Below are positions 26,558 to 37,542 of a DNA stretch of 64,000 nt, piece by piece. Both the position numbers and the translations under genes were made by a program. The notes below the pieces were generated by a model that saw only the letters and a list, made by a program, of their open reading frames with translations, was not told where the DNA came from and did no database searches. The stretch comes from Mycobacterium sp. SMC-2 (GTDB lineage: Bacteria; Actinomycetota; Actinomycetes; Mycobacteriales; Mycobacteriaceae): assembly GCF_025263485.1 (NCBI RefSeq), contig NZ_CP079863.1, positions 868,001-932,000 of the forward strand, written 5' to 3'. Positions within the stretch are counted from its first letter, which is position 1, and each line of letters opens with the position of its first letter.

Positions 26558-27903
26558 CTGAGCCAGCCAAATTGCCCTGGTCGGACTGGCTTCCACAGCA
26601 ACGGTGGTACGCCGGACGCAACCGGGAGCTGACCTCGGCCGAGGCCGCCGTGGTCGTCCCGCTCAGCGATGACCTCGACCTGGTCCTGGTCGACGCCCAA
26701 TACGCGGACGGCTCGTCAGAGCGCTACCAGGTGATCGTGCGGTGGGATATCGCGCCGGTCTCCGAGTACAGCACCGTGGCCACCATCGGCGCGGCCGGCG
26801 ACCGCACCGGTTTCGACGGCCTGTACGACACCGACGCGCCGCAGTTCCTGCTGTCCCTGATCGACTCGTCGGCCGTTCGTGCGGCGTCCGGCACCGAGGT
26901 GAGGTTCGTCAAGGAACCCGACGTCGAGCTGCCGCTGGAGGCGTTGCCGCACGTCTCCGACGCCGAACAGAGCAACACCAGCGTCATCTTTGACCGCGAC
27001 GCGATCCTCAAGGCGTTCCGTCGCGTCAGCAGCGGCATCAACCCAGACATCGAACTGAACCGGGTGCTGGGACGGGCCGGCAACCCGCACGTGGCCCGGC
27101 TGCTCGGCACCTACGAGATGACCGGCGAGAACGGCGCCCTCGACGCGGCGTGGCCCCTGGGCATGGTGACCGAATTCGCATCCAACGCCGCGGAGGGGTG
27201 GGCCATGGCTACCGCCAGCGTTCGCGACCTGTTCGCGGAGGGCGACCTTTATGCCCACGAAGTCGGCGGTGACTTCGCCGGTGAGTCCTGCCGGCTCGGC
27301 GAGGCCGTGGCGTCCGTGCACGCCACCTTGGCCGAATCCCTCGGAACGGCGCAGGCGGCCTTCCCGGTCGACACCGTGCTGGCGCGGCTGTCGACGACCG
27401 TGGCGAAGGTGCCCGAGCTGCAGGAGTACGCGGCGACCATCGAGGAGCGGTTCGCCAAACTCGCGGGCGAGCCGATCACCGTCCAGCGGGTGCACGGCGA
27501 CCTGCACCTCGGTCAGGTGCTGCGGACGCCCGAAAGCTGGCTGCTGATCGACTTCGAGGGGGAACCGGGGCAGCCGCTCGATGAGCGCCGGGCGCCGGAT
27601 TCACCGTTGCGCGACGTGGCCGGCGTGCTGCGGTCCTTCGAATACGCCGCATACGGACAGCTGGTGGACCAGGCGGCCGACAAGCAACTGGCCGCTCGGG
27701 CGCGGGAGTGGGTCGAGCGCAACCGGACCGCGTTTTGCGAGGGCTACGCCGCCGCGGCGGGGACCGACCCGCGCGATTCGGCCGCGCTGCTGGCCGCCTA
27801 CGAGCTCGACAAGGCCGTGTACGAGGCCGGCTATGAGGCGCGGCACCGGCCCAGCTGGCTGCCGATCCCGCTGCGCTCCATCGCCCGCATCACGGCCGCC
27901 TAG
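26554..27903 (+). CDS. mak: Maltokinase (Mak/Pep2)
   Basis: This 449-residue ATP-dependent maltokinase makes maltose-1-phosphate, the GlgE substrate (Rv0127-like). The N-terminal cap contains '[20 protein letters not shown]'. The aminoglycoside-phosphotransferase-like catalytic core has the Brenner motif '[10 protein letters not shown]' and the metal-binding 'LIDFEGEP'. The C-terminal '[12 protein letters not shown]' is characteristic. ATG 26554 has GAAGAGGAG about nine bases upstream. With treS it forms the trehalose-to-maltose-1-phosphate module for capsular and storage alpha-glucan. Confidence 0.95.
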   Translation: MTEPAKLPWSDWLPQQRWYAGRNRELTSAEAAVVVPLSDDLDLVLVDAQYADGSSERYQVIVRWDIAPVSEYSTVATIGAAGDRTGFDGLYDTDAPQFLLSLIDSSAVRAASGTEVRFVKEPDVELPLEALPHVSDAEQSNTSVIFDRDAILKAFRRVSSGINPDIELNRVLGRAGNPHVARLLGTYEMTGENGALDAAWPLGMVTEFASNAAEGWAMATASVRDLFAEGDLYAHEVGGDFAGESCRLGEAVASVHATLAESLGTAQAAFPVDTVLARLSTTVAKVPELQEYAATIEERFAKLAGEPITVQRVHGDLHLGQVLRTPESWLLIDFEGEPGQPLDERRAPDSPLRDVAGVLRSFEYAAYGQLVDQAADKQLAARAREWVERNRTAFCEGYAAAAGTDPRDSAALLAAYELDKAVYEAGYEARHRPSWLPIPLRSIARITAA

Positions 27904-27947
27904 CGTTTCTCCGCCGCGCTGCGCGTGCCGCTGGTGTCTGACAGCAT

Positions 27948-28673
27948 GTGCGTGTGGGGAATGAAACGTTCAACAGCGAGGCACGGTTGTCGTGGGTGCT
28001 GGCGGCGCTCGCGGGTGTGGTGGGCGCGATCTCATTTACCCACTCCGCCGGGTACTTCGTGGTTTTCGTCACCGGCAATGCCCAACGCGCCGTGCTCGGG
28101 TATTTCACCGACGAAGTGTGGCTTGCCGCAAGTGCCGGGCTGCTCATCGTCGCGTTCGTCGCCGGCGTGGTCGTTGCGTCACTGTGTCGGCGATTTTTCT
28201 GGGTCGACCATCCGCACGGCCCGACCGTGCTGACCACCTTCAGCCTGCTGGCGGCGACCGTCGTGGACCTTTTCAGTGAGGGCTGGCAAGCGAATTTACT
28301 CGACTTCGCGCCGATAGTGCTGATGGCCTTCGGTACCGGGGCGTTGAACACCTCGTTCGTCAAGGACGGCGAGGTCTCGGTGCCGTTGAGCTATGTGACC
28401 GGCACGACCGTCAAGATGGGTCAGGGCATCGAACGTCACATGGCCGGCGGTGGAAGCGCCTCGGACTGGCTCGGTTACTTTCTGCTGCTGGCCAGCTTCA
28501 TGGTCGGCGCCACGGTGGGCGGCTTCATCAGCGTGGTCGTCAACGGGACGTGGATGCTGGTGATCGCGACGGTCGTGTGCGCGCTGACGACCGCTTACAC
28601 GTACTTTCACCAGGACCGCCGAGCGCTGCTGCTGGAAGCCGAGTCGGCCAAAAAGCAACGGCAGAAGCGCTGA
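27948..28673 (+). CDS. DUF1275 (YoaK-like) integral membrane protein (Rv0128 position)
   Basis: This 241-residue protein has about six hydrophobic segments. The family signature near the start reads 'GVVGAISFTHSAGYFVVFVTGNAQRA', followed later by 'SYVTGTTVKMGQGI'. DUF1275/YoaK proteins are inner-membrane proteins of unknown function. GTG 27948 is the first start in frame; a second GTG lies two codons on, and no strong Shine-Dalgarno is seen. It occupies the rv0128 position after mak and is convergent with fbpC 34 bases away. Confidence 0.85.
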   Translation: MRVGNETFNSEARLSWVLAALAGVVGAISFTHSAGYFVVFVTGNAQRAVLGYFTDEVWLAASAGLLIVAFVAGVVVASLCRRFFWVDHPHGPTVLTTFSLLAATVVDLFSEGWQANLLDFAPIVLMAFGTGALNTSFVKDGEVSVPLSYVTGTTVKMGQGIERHMAGGGSASDWLGYFLLLASFMVGATVGGFISVVVNGTWMLVIATVVCALTTAYTYFHQDRRALLLEAESAKKQRQKR

Positions 28674-28707
28674 CCGGTGCGCTACTGCCGCTGCTGGCTT
28701 GGTGGGT

Positions 28708-29763
<1,056 letters not shown>

Positions 29764-29954
29764 CTACCCATCCCAACTTTCGTCTGCCGCGTGCCGCGGT
29801 CGAATGCCTTCGCTGGGCAGTGAAACACGGGGGGAGGGGCCAAATCCCCTGTCAGGGCCGGAGCTTCAGATCGCGGTTGGCTAACGATTGGGACTCGGCC
29901 GCGAATCGTTGCATTCGGGTCCGATCGGCGATCGAAACCGGGCGCGGGCTTGCC

Positions 29955-30332
29955 CTAGGCGACGAGCCGGCGCAACAGCGTTGAGGCCGTGACGATTCCG
30001 AGCACCGCCGCCACCACCAGCACCACGATGTCCATCGGGTTGAAGGGCATGCCGATGAGCAGTCCCCGCAAGGCGTTGACCTCGTAGCTGAGGGGGTCGA
30101 TCCGGCTGAGCGCGTGCAGCCATGCCGGCATCACGTCGACCGGGTACAACGCGTTGGAGGCGAAGAACAACGGCATCGTGATGGCTTGGCCGATTCCCAT
30201 CAGGCGATCGCGCCTGAGTACCAGCCCGGCCAGCGTCATCGACGGGCAGGCGAAGAACGCGGCACCGAGCATGACGACGGCCATCGCCGCGATGATCCGC
30301 ATTACGCCGACCACCTGCGCGACCGAGCGCAC
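29955..30332 (-). pseudogene. ABC-2 type (DrrB-like) permease remnant
   Basis: Only the C-terminal 125 residues of an ABC-2 permease remain. They show the typical 'MGIGQAITMPLFFASNALYPVDVMP' and 'LSRIDPLSYEVNALRGLLIG' signatures of daunorubicin-type exporters. An in-frame TAG lies just three codons upstream of the first possible GTG, and the 5' part is missing where the phosphoesterase gene ends at 30338. No ATPase partner is present. This is a decayed fragment left by a deletion or rearrangement. Confidence 0.75.
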
Positions 30333-30337
30333 CCCCG

Positions 30338-30835
30338 TTACCTAGGGAGGCGATGCAGGACCACGTCGGCCAGCGTCCCGTTGTCGACGTGGCCGGTCAT
30401 GTAGGTGCAGAACGGCTGCCGGCGGCGATCCGTGGGCGAGCCCGGATTGAGCAGACGCAACCCGGTGCCGGTGCTGGTGTCCCAGGGGGTGTGGCTGTGC
30501 CCGAACACCAGGACCTGGGTGTCGGGGTACAGCCGGGACATGCGGCCCTCGCGACCGGCCGCCGCGCCGGTCTCGTGGACGACCGTGAAACGCACACCGG
30601 CCAGGGTCACGTCGGCCCGTTCCGGCAGCCGCGCCCGCAACGCGGGGCCGTCGTTGTTTCCCCAGCAGGCCACCAACCGGGCCGACCTGCTTTCGAGTTC
30701 GTCGAGCAGTTCGGGCACGACCCAGTCGCCGGCATGCACGACGACGTCGGCCGCGTCCACCTCATCCCACACCCGGGCCGGCAGGTCCCGGGCCCGTGCC
30801 GGGACGTGGGTATCGGAAATCAGCAGCAGCCGCAC
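30338..30835 (-). CDS. YfcE/MJ0936-type metallophosphoesterase
   Basis: This 165-residue phosphoesterase has the calcineurin-like metal ligands: Asp8 and His10 ('SDTH'), Asp37 ('HAGD'), Asn in 'GNND', His in 'VVHE' and 'GHSH'. The family hydrolyses phosphodiesters or nucleotides with Mn2+ or Ni2+; the physiological substrate is unknown. ATG 30835 begins at the conserved 'MRLLLISDTH'. It lies 21 bases beyond the mmpL stop in the same direction, so it may share that transcript. Confidence 0.88.
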   Translation of the reverse strand: MRLLLISDTHVPARARDLPARVWDEVDAADVVVHAGDWVVPELLDELESRSARLVACWGNNDGPALRARLPERADVTLAGVRFTVVHETGAAAGREGRMSRLYPDTQVLVFGHSHTPWDTSTGTGLRLLNPGSPTDRRRQPFCTYMTGHVDNGTLADVVLHRLPR

Positions 30836-30856
30836 AGCCCCATCTTGCGCGGTCTC

Positions 30857-33763
30857 TCACACCCCGGCTTTATGGAGCCGGACGGTTGGCGCATCGGCCT
30901 GCTCACCCAGCAGAAGGGAACGGACGAGGCGACGCGGACCGTAGGGCCGGAGCATCGAGCTGGCCGGGCGGGGCCGCACGCGCAGCGGCCACCAGAACCA
31001 ACGCCCTAGCAGCGCCGCGATCGACGGCGTCATCAACGAGCGCACGATCAACGTGTCGAACAGCAGGCCGAGGCCAATCGTGCTGCCGGCCTGGCCGATC
31101 GAGCGCAGGTCGCTGGCGACCATCGACATCATCGTGAAGGCGAACACCAGCCCCGCGGCCGTCACGACGCTGCCGGTCTCCCCCATCGAGCGGATGATGC
31201 CGGTCCTCAGCCCCGCGCCGATCTCCTCCTGGAACCGTGACACCAGCAGCAGGTTGTAGTCGGACCCGACGGCCAGCAGGATGATCAACCCGAACACCGG
31301 TGCGATCCAGTTCAACTCCAGGCCGAGTAGGTGCTGCCACACCAGCACCGAAAGGCCGAACGCGGCACCGAGCGACAGCAGCACCGTCCCGACGATCACC
31401 ACGGACGCGACCAGGGCCCGCGTGATCATCACCATGACCGCGAAAATCAGTGTCAGAGCGGCGATCCCGACGATCAGCAAATCGAATTGAGAGCCCGCCT
31501 GGATGTCGCGGTAGATCGCCGCCGTCCCGGCGAGATAGAACTTGGCACCGGTCAGGGTCGTCCCCTTCACCGCCTGATGCGCGGCGGCCAGTTCCGGCAT
31601 GACCGCGGCGATGCCCGCTGGCGTCGCCGGGTCCGCGTCATGGGTGATGATGAAACGTGCGGCCTTACCGTCCGGCGACAGGAAGAGTTTCAGGCCGCGC
31701 TGGAAGTCGGGATTCTGGAACGCTTCCGGGGGCAGGTAGAAGTAGTCACCACTCCTGGAGGCGTCGAAGGCCTGACCCATCGCGCTCGCCGTATCGGTCA
31801 TCTGGGCCATTTGCGTGACCAGACCCGAGAAGCTGCTGTGCATCGTGAGCAGCGTGCCCTGCATCGACTTCGCGACGGCGATCATCGGCGGGAACTCGGC
31901 GAGCAACTGAGGAAATATCGCGTCGATGTCGTTCATGTCGCTGATCAGCGTGCGCATGTTCTCGCTGAACTTGTCCACACCATCGATCGCCTCGAACACC
32001 GATCTCGAAGCCCAGCAGACCGGGATGTTGAAACAGTGTGGTTCCCAATACAAGTAGTTACGGAACGGTCTGGCGAAATCGTCGAAGTCCGCCAGGTGGT
32101 CTCTCATCTCGTTCAGCGTGGACTGCATGTCGCCCATGTCGCCGACCATGCGGTGGGTCGTGCTGCTCATCCGGCCCAGCAGACCCTGCATCCGCTCCAT
32201 CGAGCCGATCATGGCGCCGAGATCGTCGCTCATCTTGAGCATGTCGGCGGTGCGGTCCTTCATGAATCGGAGGTTCTGCTGGATCGGAATCGACTGGGCG
32301 CTGATCTGGAAGGGTATCGACGTGTGCTCGATTGGGCCGCCCAGCGGCCGGGTGATGCTCTGCACCATCGCGATTCCCGGCGAGCGGAAGACATCTTTGG
32401 CAAGCCTGTCGAGAATGATCATGTCGCCGCTGTTCCGCATGTCGTGATCGCTCTCGATCATGAGGATATCGGGATTCATTGTCGCGGCGCTGAAATGGCG
32501 CTCCGCGGCGGCATATCCGACATTCGACGGAAGGTGATGGGGTATGTAGTAGCGGTCGTTGAAGCTGATCTTCATACTCGGCATGATCAGGATGCCGACG
32601 ATCGCGATGGCCAACGAGGCCGCGAACACCGGAGCTGGCCAGCGCACCGTGGCGGTGCCGATGCGCCGCCACCCACGCGTCTTGATCGTCCGCCTCGGGT
32701 CGAGCAGACCGAATCGGCTCGCCACGGCGACGACGGCCGGCGCCGCGGTCATAGCTCCGGCGACGACGACGAGCAATCCCAGGGCGGACGGAATGCCCAG
32801 TGCCTTGAAATAGGACAGCCGCGCCAGGTGGAGGCAGAAGGTGGCTCCGGCGATGGTCAACCCCGAGCCCAGGACGATGTGCGAGGTCCCGCGGAACATC
32901 GTGTACCAGGCGGTTTCTCGGTCCTGGCCGGCGTGACGGGCCTCCTGGTACCGGCCGATGAGAAAGATGGCGTAATCGGTTCCCGCCGCAATGGCCAGGG
33001 ACGACAGCATGGCGACGACGAACGTCGAGAATCCCAACAGCTCGTTGTTCCCGAGAAGCGCGACGAGCCCTCTGGCCGTGCCCATCTCGAAACCGACCAT
33101 GACGAGCACCAGGAGCACCGTGCTGATGGAACGGTAGGCGATGAAGAGCATGATCATGATGACCACGCCGGTCACGCCCATCATCTTGAACATGCTCTTG
33201 TCGGCGGCCTCGTTCATGTCGGTCGTCAGCGGTGCCGGGCCGGTGACGTAGACCTTGAGCCCCTTGGGGGGTTCGGACTTGTCGACGATCTTCCGTACCG
33301 CGTCGACCGACTTGTTGCCCACGGTGCTGCCCTGATCGCCTGCCAGGTTGAGTTGGACGTAGGCGGCTTTGCCGTCGCGGCTTTGGACGCCGGCGGCGGT
33401 GAGCGGGTCTCCCCAGACGTTCTGCACGTGCTGCACGTGCTTGCGGTCGGCCTGCAACTTTTTCACCAGGCCGTCGTAATAGCGGTGCGCCTGGTCGCCC
33501 AGCTGTTTGTCGCTCTCGAGGACGATCATTGCGATGCTGTCCGAGTCTGACTCGTGGAACGTCGCGCCGATGCGCTTGGCCGCGATCATCGCCGGCGCGT
33601 CTTGCGGCGACATCGTCACGGCGTGGTTTCGAGCGACCGATTCGATCGGCGGCACAAGCACATTCAGCGCCACGGTCAGTAGTAGCCATCCGATGATGAT
33701 GGGCCACGCGAACCTGCGGACGAACCGCATGAACCTGGGGCGGGCGTCGTTGTCGGTGTTCAT
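30857..33763 (-). CDS. MmpL family RND transporter
   Basis: This 968-residue protein has about twelve transmembrane helices in two MMPL repeats. Each repeat carries the proton-relay Asp-Tyr pair in TM4 and TM10 ('GTDYAIFLIGRYQEAR' and 'GSDYNLLLVSRFQEE'). Two large periplasmic domains are present, the second containing a helical segment with many Met residues (about 480-640). MmpL proteins export lipids or siderophores. ATG 33763 is chosen because it overlaps the mmpS stop as ATGA; the frame extends six codons further. The MmpS/MmpL4-5 family exports mycobactins, but this pair cannot be assigned to that cargo by eye. Confidence 0.93.
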   Translation of the reverse strand: MNTDNDARPRFMRFVRRFAWPIIIGWLLLTVALNVLVPPIESVARNHAVTMSPQDAPAMIAAKRIGATFHESDSDSIAMIVLESDKQLGDQAHRYYDGLVKKLQADRKHVQHVQNVWGDPLTAAGVQSRDGKAAYVQLNLAGDQGSTVGNKSVDAVRKIVDKSEPPKGLKVYVTGPAPLTTDMNEAADKSMFKMMGVTGVVIMIMLFIAYRSISTVLLVLVMVGFEMGTARGLVALLGNNELLGFSTFVVAMLSSLAIAAGTDYAIFLIGRYQEARHAGQDRETAWYTMFRGTSHIVLGSGLTIAGATFCLHLARLSYFKALGIPSALGLLVVVAGAMTAAPAVVAVASRFGLLDPRRTIKTRGWRRIGTATVRWPAPVFAASLAIAIVGILIMPSMKISFNDRYYIPHHLPSNVGYAAAERHFSAATMNPDILMIESDHDMRNSGDMIILDRLAKDVFRSPGIAMVQSITRPLGGPIEHTSIPFQISAQSIPIQQNLRFMKDRTADMLKMSDDLGAMIGSMERMQGLLGRMSSTTHRMVGDMGDMQSTLNEMRDHLADFDDFARPFRNYLYWEPHCFNIPVCWASRSVFEAIDGVDKFSENMRTLISDMNDIDAIFPQLLAEFPPMIAVAKSMQGTLLTMHSSFSGLVTQMAQMTDTASAMGQAFDASRSGDYFYLPPEAFQNPDFQRGLKLFLSPDGKAARFIITHDADPATPAGIAAVMPELAAAHQAVKGTTLTGAKFYLAGTAAIYRDIQAGSQFDLLIVGIAALTLIFAVMVMITRALVASVVIVGTVLLSLGAAFGLSVLVWQHLLGLELNWIAPVFGLIILLAVGSDYNLLLVSRFQEEIGAGLRTGIIRSMGETGSVVTAAGLVFAFTMMSMVASDLRSIGQAGSTIGLGLLFDTLIVRSLMTPSIAALLGRWFWWPLRVRPRPASSMLRPYGPRRLVRSLLLGEQADAPTVRLHKAGV

Positions 33764-34191
33764 CCGGCTTTGACCAGACACGAGGTTTGGGCGTGGCGTC
33801 CCGCCGAGGATCGCTCGTCCTTGAGTTCACCGTTGACGGTGATCCGGCACCCGATGTCGTCGCTGTTGCCTTGCGCCACCAGGCTGGCGATCACGGCCGG
33901 CACGGTCGTGGTGACCGTGAGGGTCCACGGCAGGGCGGTGAAGTCCACCTGTTGCGGCTGAGCGTTCTTGTCGAGGTAGCTCACGCTTCCCGTTGCGCCG
34001 CTGGGCCCGTAGACCTCGTAGGTCACCCGCTTGATATGCGAGGGCTCGAGTGGTTCGGCGCTGCTGCCCGTCGCGGTGAAGATCGCGTCGGAGCCGAAAA
34101 CGCCGCGGAGCCGTTCGACGGCGACGCCGCCGAGGGCAACCGCCACCACGACGACGAGCGGCATCCAAGCCCGTTTGAGAAATGTGGACAC
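33760..34191 (-). CDS. MmpS family membrane protein
   Basis: This 143-residue accessory protein has one N-terminal transmembrane helix (about 8-28) and a periplasmic beta domain with the family pattern 'KRVTYEVYGPSGATGSVSYLD' and 'SDDIGCRITVNG'. MmpS proteins assist the cognate MmpL in export. The stop overlaps the mmpL start (ATGA), indicating an operon. It is divergent from the CsoR/CstR-type gene, sharing a 233-base region with twin operators (34363-34410), so the same regulator could act on both. Confidence 0.9.
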   Translation of the reverse strand: MSTFLKRAWMPLVVVVAVALGGVAVERLRGVFGSDAIFTATGSSAEPLEPSHIKRVTYEVYGPSGATGSVSYLDKNAQPQQVDFTALPWTLTVTTTVPAVIASLVAQGNSDDIGCRITVNGELKDERSSAGRHAQTSCLVKAG

Positions 34192-34362
34192 TGACGTTCC
34201 TTCCCCTTGTGACCTGGTCGTCCTAGTACGGAGTCTCAGCCCGCATCGCGGCGCTCAATAGGGCCATTTGGCCCGCACCTGCGGGTCGGCGAGCACACGT
34301 GACAGTCGCCGCGTGGCCGGGTATCCGTGAGCCGAGCCTTTACCCGCCGACGAAGTTATACC

Positions 34363-34410
34363 ATACCCCCAGGGGTATGAACCGTCGGCGGTGGATACCC
34401 CGCCCGGTAT
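34363..34410. promoter_or_regulatory. Two CsoR/CstR-type operators in tandem
   Basis: Site 1 (34363-34378) is ATACCCC-CA-GGGGTAT. Site 2 (34395-34410) is ATACC-CCGCCC-GGTAT. Both are 16 bp and their centres are 32 bp apart, close to three helical turns. The form matches operators known for CsoR/CstR tetramers (flanking A/T with G/C runs). They sit 15-60 bases before the regulator start, between it and the divergent mmpS-mmpL operon. Confidence 0.72.
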
Positions 34411-34421
34411 GGTATGAATGA

Positions 34422-34718
<297 letters not shown>

Positions 34719-34746
34719 CGCTTGCGCCTGAGAGAGGGAAGACCCA

Positions 34747-35340
34747 ATGGACCGACAGAAGGTGACCATGTGGTTGGACCCGGTGTGCCCGTTCTCATGG
34801 CACACCGCACGGTGGCTACGCGCCGTCGCCGAGAAGACCGGCGTCGCGGTCGATTGGCAGCTGATGAGCTTGGCGGTGCTCAACGAGGGACGAGAACTCC
34901 CGCCCCCTCAGCAGGCCCGCATGCGCGACTCGCGACAAGTCGGCCGGCTGATGGCGGCCATAGCGCGGGAAAAGGGCGCCGCCGGGTGGGCCGACGCGTA
35001 CTTCGCCTTCGGTGAGCGGTACTTCGACCGCTCCGAACCCCTCGATGACAGTCTGATAGCCCACGTTCTGGCCGTCGCGGGTGTCCGCGACACCATCGCT
35101 GCGGCCGTTGCGGACGCGTCCCTGGACGAACCCATACGGAGTGGGCATCAGGCGGCGCAGGACGCGCTCGGGGAAACCGGGGGCAGCCCGATTCTGGGGA
35201 TCGACGGGCACGCCTTCTTCGGGCCGGTCCTGACCGGCTTGCCCGATGCGGCGACCTCGATCGCACTTTTCGACGCGGTCGCGACCTTGGCCGCGGTTCC
35301 GCAGTTCGCCCAACTGCAGCGGCCGCGCGCCGCGGCTTAG
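34747..35340 (+). CDS. DsbA-fold mycothiol-dependent reductase-like protein (Rv2466c family)
   Basis: This 197-residue thioredoxin-fold protein of the DsbA/FrnE group is similar in pattern to M. tuberculosis Rv2466c ('VNFHVMSLAILNE' there, 'VDWQLMSLAVLNEGR' here). The active site reads Cys14-Pro-Phe-Ser17, so the resolving Cys of the CPWC motif is replaced by Ser. Such a monothiol site would need mycothiol for turnover. A cis-proline loop ('GGSPILGIDG') and 'FFGPVL' follow. It starts 28 bases after the regulator with GAGAGGGAAG upstream. A role in resolving persulfides or disulfides is inferred from the neighbours. Confidence 0.85.
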   Translation: MDRQKVTMWLDPVCPFSWHTARWLRAVAEKTGVAVDWQLMSLAVLNEGRELPPPQQARMRDSRQVGRLMAAIAREKGAAGWADAYFAFGERYFDRSEPLDDSLIAHVLAVAGVRDTIAAAVADASLDEPIRSGHQAAQDALGETGGSPILGIDGHAFFGPVLTGLPDAATSIALFDAVATLAAVPQFAQLQRPRAAA

Positions 35341-35386
35341 TTCTCGGCCGTTTGACTCGTTCGATACCGGAAACAGGAGGAAAGAA

Positions 35387-35800
35387 ATGACATCAGGATT
35401 GAGCACCACGTTGCACACCTCGTTCGAGGAAGCGGTGAAGCGGACGACGGAAGCTTTGGCCGAGCAGGGTTTCGGCGTGCTGACCACCATCGACGTCAAA
35501 GCCACGCTCAAACAAAAGCTCGGGGAGGACATGGAGAACTACCTCATCCTGGGAGCCTGCAACCCGACTTTGGCGCACCGCGCGCTGGGCATTCACCGGG
35601 AGATCGGCCAGTTACTGCCGTGCAACGTGGTGGTGCGAGCCGATCCTGACAGCGCAGACGATGCGGTTCTCGTCGAGGCGATGGATCCCCAACTGATGGT
35701 GAAGGTGACGGGCGAGCAGGGGGCCTTGCAGGACGTCGCGGACCAGGCCGCCGCCAAACTGCAAGCCGCGATCGGCGCGCTCGGGTCACCCGTGTCTTGA
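35387..35800 (+). CDS. DUF302 family protein
   Basis: This 137-residue protein has the DUF302 pattern: 'HTSFEEAVKRTTEALAEQGFGVLTTIDV' near the N-terminus, and 'YLILGACNPTLAHRAL' with 'LLPCNVVVR' in the middle. The fold is small alpha/beta; function is unknown. Members often lie next to sulfur- or metal-response genes. ATG 35387 has AGGAGG at 35375-35380; the frame extends to 35246 only inside the preceding gene. It is the third gene of the CstR-like operon and may bind a thiol- or sulfur-containing ligand, which is inference. Confidence 0.88.
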   Translation: MTSGLSTTLHTSFEEAVKRTTEALAEQGFGVLTTIDVKATLKQKLGEDMENYLILGACNPTLAHRALGIHREIGQLLPCNVVVRADPDSADDAVLVEAMDPQLMVKVTGEQGALQDVADQAAAKLQAAIGALGSPVS

Positions 35801-35859
35801 CCGCCGGTTTGGGTCGAGCGGCCCGTGACACGCGGCCGCTCGACAGCTGAAAAGTAGTC

Positions 35860-36511
35860 GTGTCGGCTCTTCCAGCTTTGATGTTGACGAAATTGACCGC
35901 ACCGGCGCTCGTGGTGGCGCTTTCACCCATACCGGTTGTGGTGGCGCTGGTTCTGCTCATTCACAACGATCGGCCTTACTCGTCGAGCGTCGCGTACTTG
36001 CTGGGCAGGCTGGCGTCACTGACCGTGCTCGCTGCGGGATTCATGCAATTCCCCCGATGGTTCGACGATCTGATGGGACCCGCACCGCCGTGGGCTGATT
36101 GGGTGGTTGTGGGTGTGGGTTCGTGGCATTCGGTGCGCGGTTGTGGTGGCGACGGGCCCACTCCGTGGACCGGCCGGGGTGGGACCGTGGCGTGGGCAGG
36201 ATAACGCCCACAGTGGCAGTCGCGATCGGGATGTTTCCCATGTTGGCAAACCCGAAAGTGCTCGCCGCCAGTGCGGCGGTCGGAACGGAGATCGCCACCG
36301 TCCGATTGACCACCGTCAGCGCCGGGATGGCGGTGGCTTACTATGCCGTCCTGGCGAATTCGACTGTCGCCGCTCCTATCCTGGCTTACTTGGTCGTCGG
36401 GGTCCCCAGCTCGAACGGATCGGGCGCTGGATTCAGGACCGGCACCGGGCGCTCACGGCCACAGCCGTAGTGTTGGTCGGCTTTGCAGTGCTGCTATACG
36501 GCTTCTCATAG
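35860..36511 (+). pseudogene. GAP-family transporter, two frameshifts
   Basis: Three consecutive frames together give one GAP/SAP-type membrane protein of about 215 residues, a family linked to export of cell-surface lipids. Frame one (from GTG 35860) carries 'ALSPIPVVVALVLLIHNDRP'. Frame two begins near 36115 with 'RLWWRRAHSVDRPGW' and 'FPMLANPKVLAAS'. Frame three begins near 36400 with 'PQLERIGRWIQDRHRALTA' and 'VGFAVLLYGF'. Each switch is consistent with a one-base indel. Similarity continues cleanly across both breaks, so the loss looks recent. Sequencing error is possible but two independent errors are less likely. Confidence 0.78.
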
Positions 36512-36517
36512 AGAGTG

Positions 36518-36691
36518 TCAGCCGCGTTGACTGCGTGCCTCGGCGCCCGTTTCGCCGGCGTCAAATGTGTCGTCGGAGCCGGCCGCACCAACGTAGGAGC
36601 CGTCGTCTTCACCTGCGGCAGCCCGCGAACGTGTCTCGTGCACTTCGGGTTCGACATCTGACTCGGCCTTGTGGCCCTTGGGGTCTGGCAT
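36518..36691 (-). CDS. Small acidic hypothetical protein
   Basis: This 57-residue, strongly charged and probably disordered protein contains repeated Glu/Asp and Gly. ATG 36691 has AAAGGAG about seven bases upstream on the minus strand, a good reason to treat it as real; an earlier ATG at 36709 lacks this. It starts between the two pseudogenes and reads away from the hydrolase remnant. No family is recognised. Small acidic proteins of this kind are often found among mycobacterial stress genes. Confidence 0.55.
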   Translation of the reverse strand: MPDPKGHKAESDVEPEVHETRSRAAAGEDDGSYVGAAGSDDTFDAGETGAEARSQRG

Positions 36692-36712
36692 GGTCGTGCT
36701 CCTTTCCAACGT

Positions 36713-37542
36713 TCACACTTGAGTTCCCCCGGCCGTCGCCGCGAAACGCCCTCGCCGGTAGCGCCCCAGGAAGTCGAGCAGAGCGTCGTTGAATTGGTCG
36801 GGGTGGCTGATCTGGCACCCGTGCGGCCCGTCGGGGATCGCCCGCAGCTCGCTGCCGGGGATCGATTCGTGTGTGCGTCGGGTGGAACCGTCGAAGGGAA
36901 CCGACGCGTCCCCCTCGCCGTGAATGATCAGTGCCGGCACCGACACCCGCGTTAGGTCGTCACGGAAGTCCGTACCGGCCCACGCGGCCATGCACGCCAG
37001 TGACGCTTCCCTACTCGCCTGTTTGCACAGTGCGATCGGTTGGCTGCGGGTGTCGTCGCTGACGCGCAATTTGCCATTGGCGAAGAAGAATTCGGTCATC
37101 TGCTGGTCATAGAAGGCGTCTTGGTCCTTGAGGAACGCCGCGTCGCCTTGGCTGTGTATTCCTTGGTCAGCGGGCCGTCCGGGTTGTCGCCGGTGTGCAG
37201 CATGTACGGGGTCACGGAGGACGCGAAGACCACGCTGCGCACGCGGTCAGCGCCATAGGACGAGATGTACCGCGCAATCTCGCCACCGCCCATAAAGGAG
37301 CCCACCAAGCCGACGTCGTGCAGGCCGAGGGCCTCGATCAGGGTGTGCAGGTCTTCGGCCAGGGTGTCGTACGTATAGCCGGTCAGCGGTTTGTCACTGC
37401 GACCGAAACGTCGCCGATCGTAGGTGACCGCGCGGTAGCCCGCCGCGTGCAGCACGGGGACCTGCGCCGACCACGCTTGGCCCGAGAGCGGCCACGAGTG
37501 CCTTTGAAAAGCCCATGGTGTGCGGTGACATTGGGCATACAC
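36713..37542 (-). pseudogene. Alpha/beta hydrolase (chloroperoxidase-like), frameshifted and lacking its nucleophile
   Basis: Two frames make up one hydrolase of the non-heme chloroperoxidase type. The 5' part (37096-37542) carries 'WPLSGQAWSAQVPVLHAAGYR' and 'TYDRRRFGRS'. The 3' part (36713-37099) carries 'PALIIHGEGDASVPFD' and the His in 'GPHGCQ'. An indel near 37140 breaks the frame. The nucleophile elbow, normally G-F-S-M-G, reads G-S-F-M-G, so Ser is replaced by Phe. The first residues before the oxyanion loop are also missing. The gene is inactive by three criteria. Confidence 0.8.

Noticed and set aside
31331..33550. A 739-codon plus-strand frame opposite mmpL
   Set aside because: The mmpL frame has clear transmembrane and Asp-Tyr motifs. 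The opposite frame has no hydrophobic pattern or known domain.
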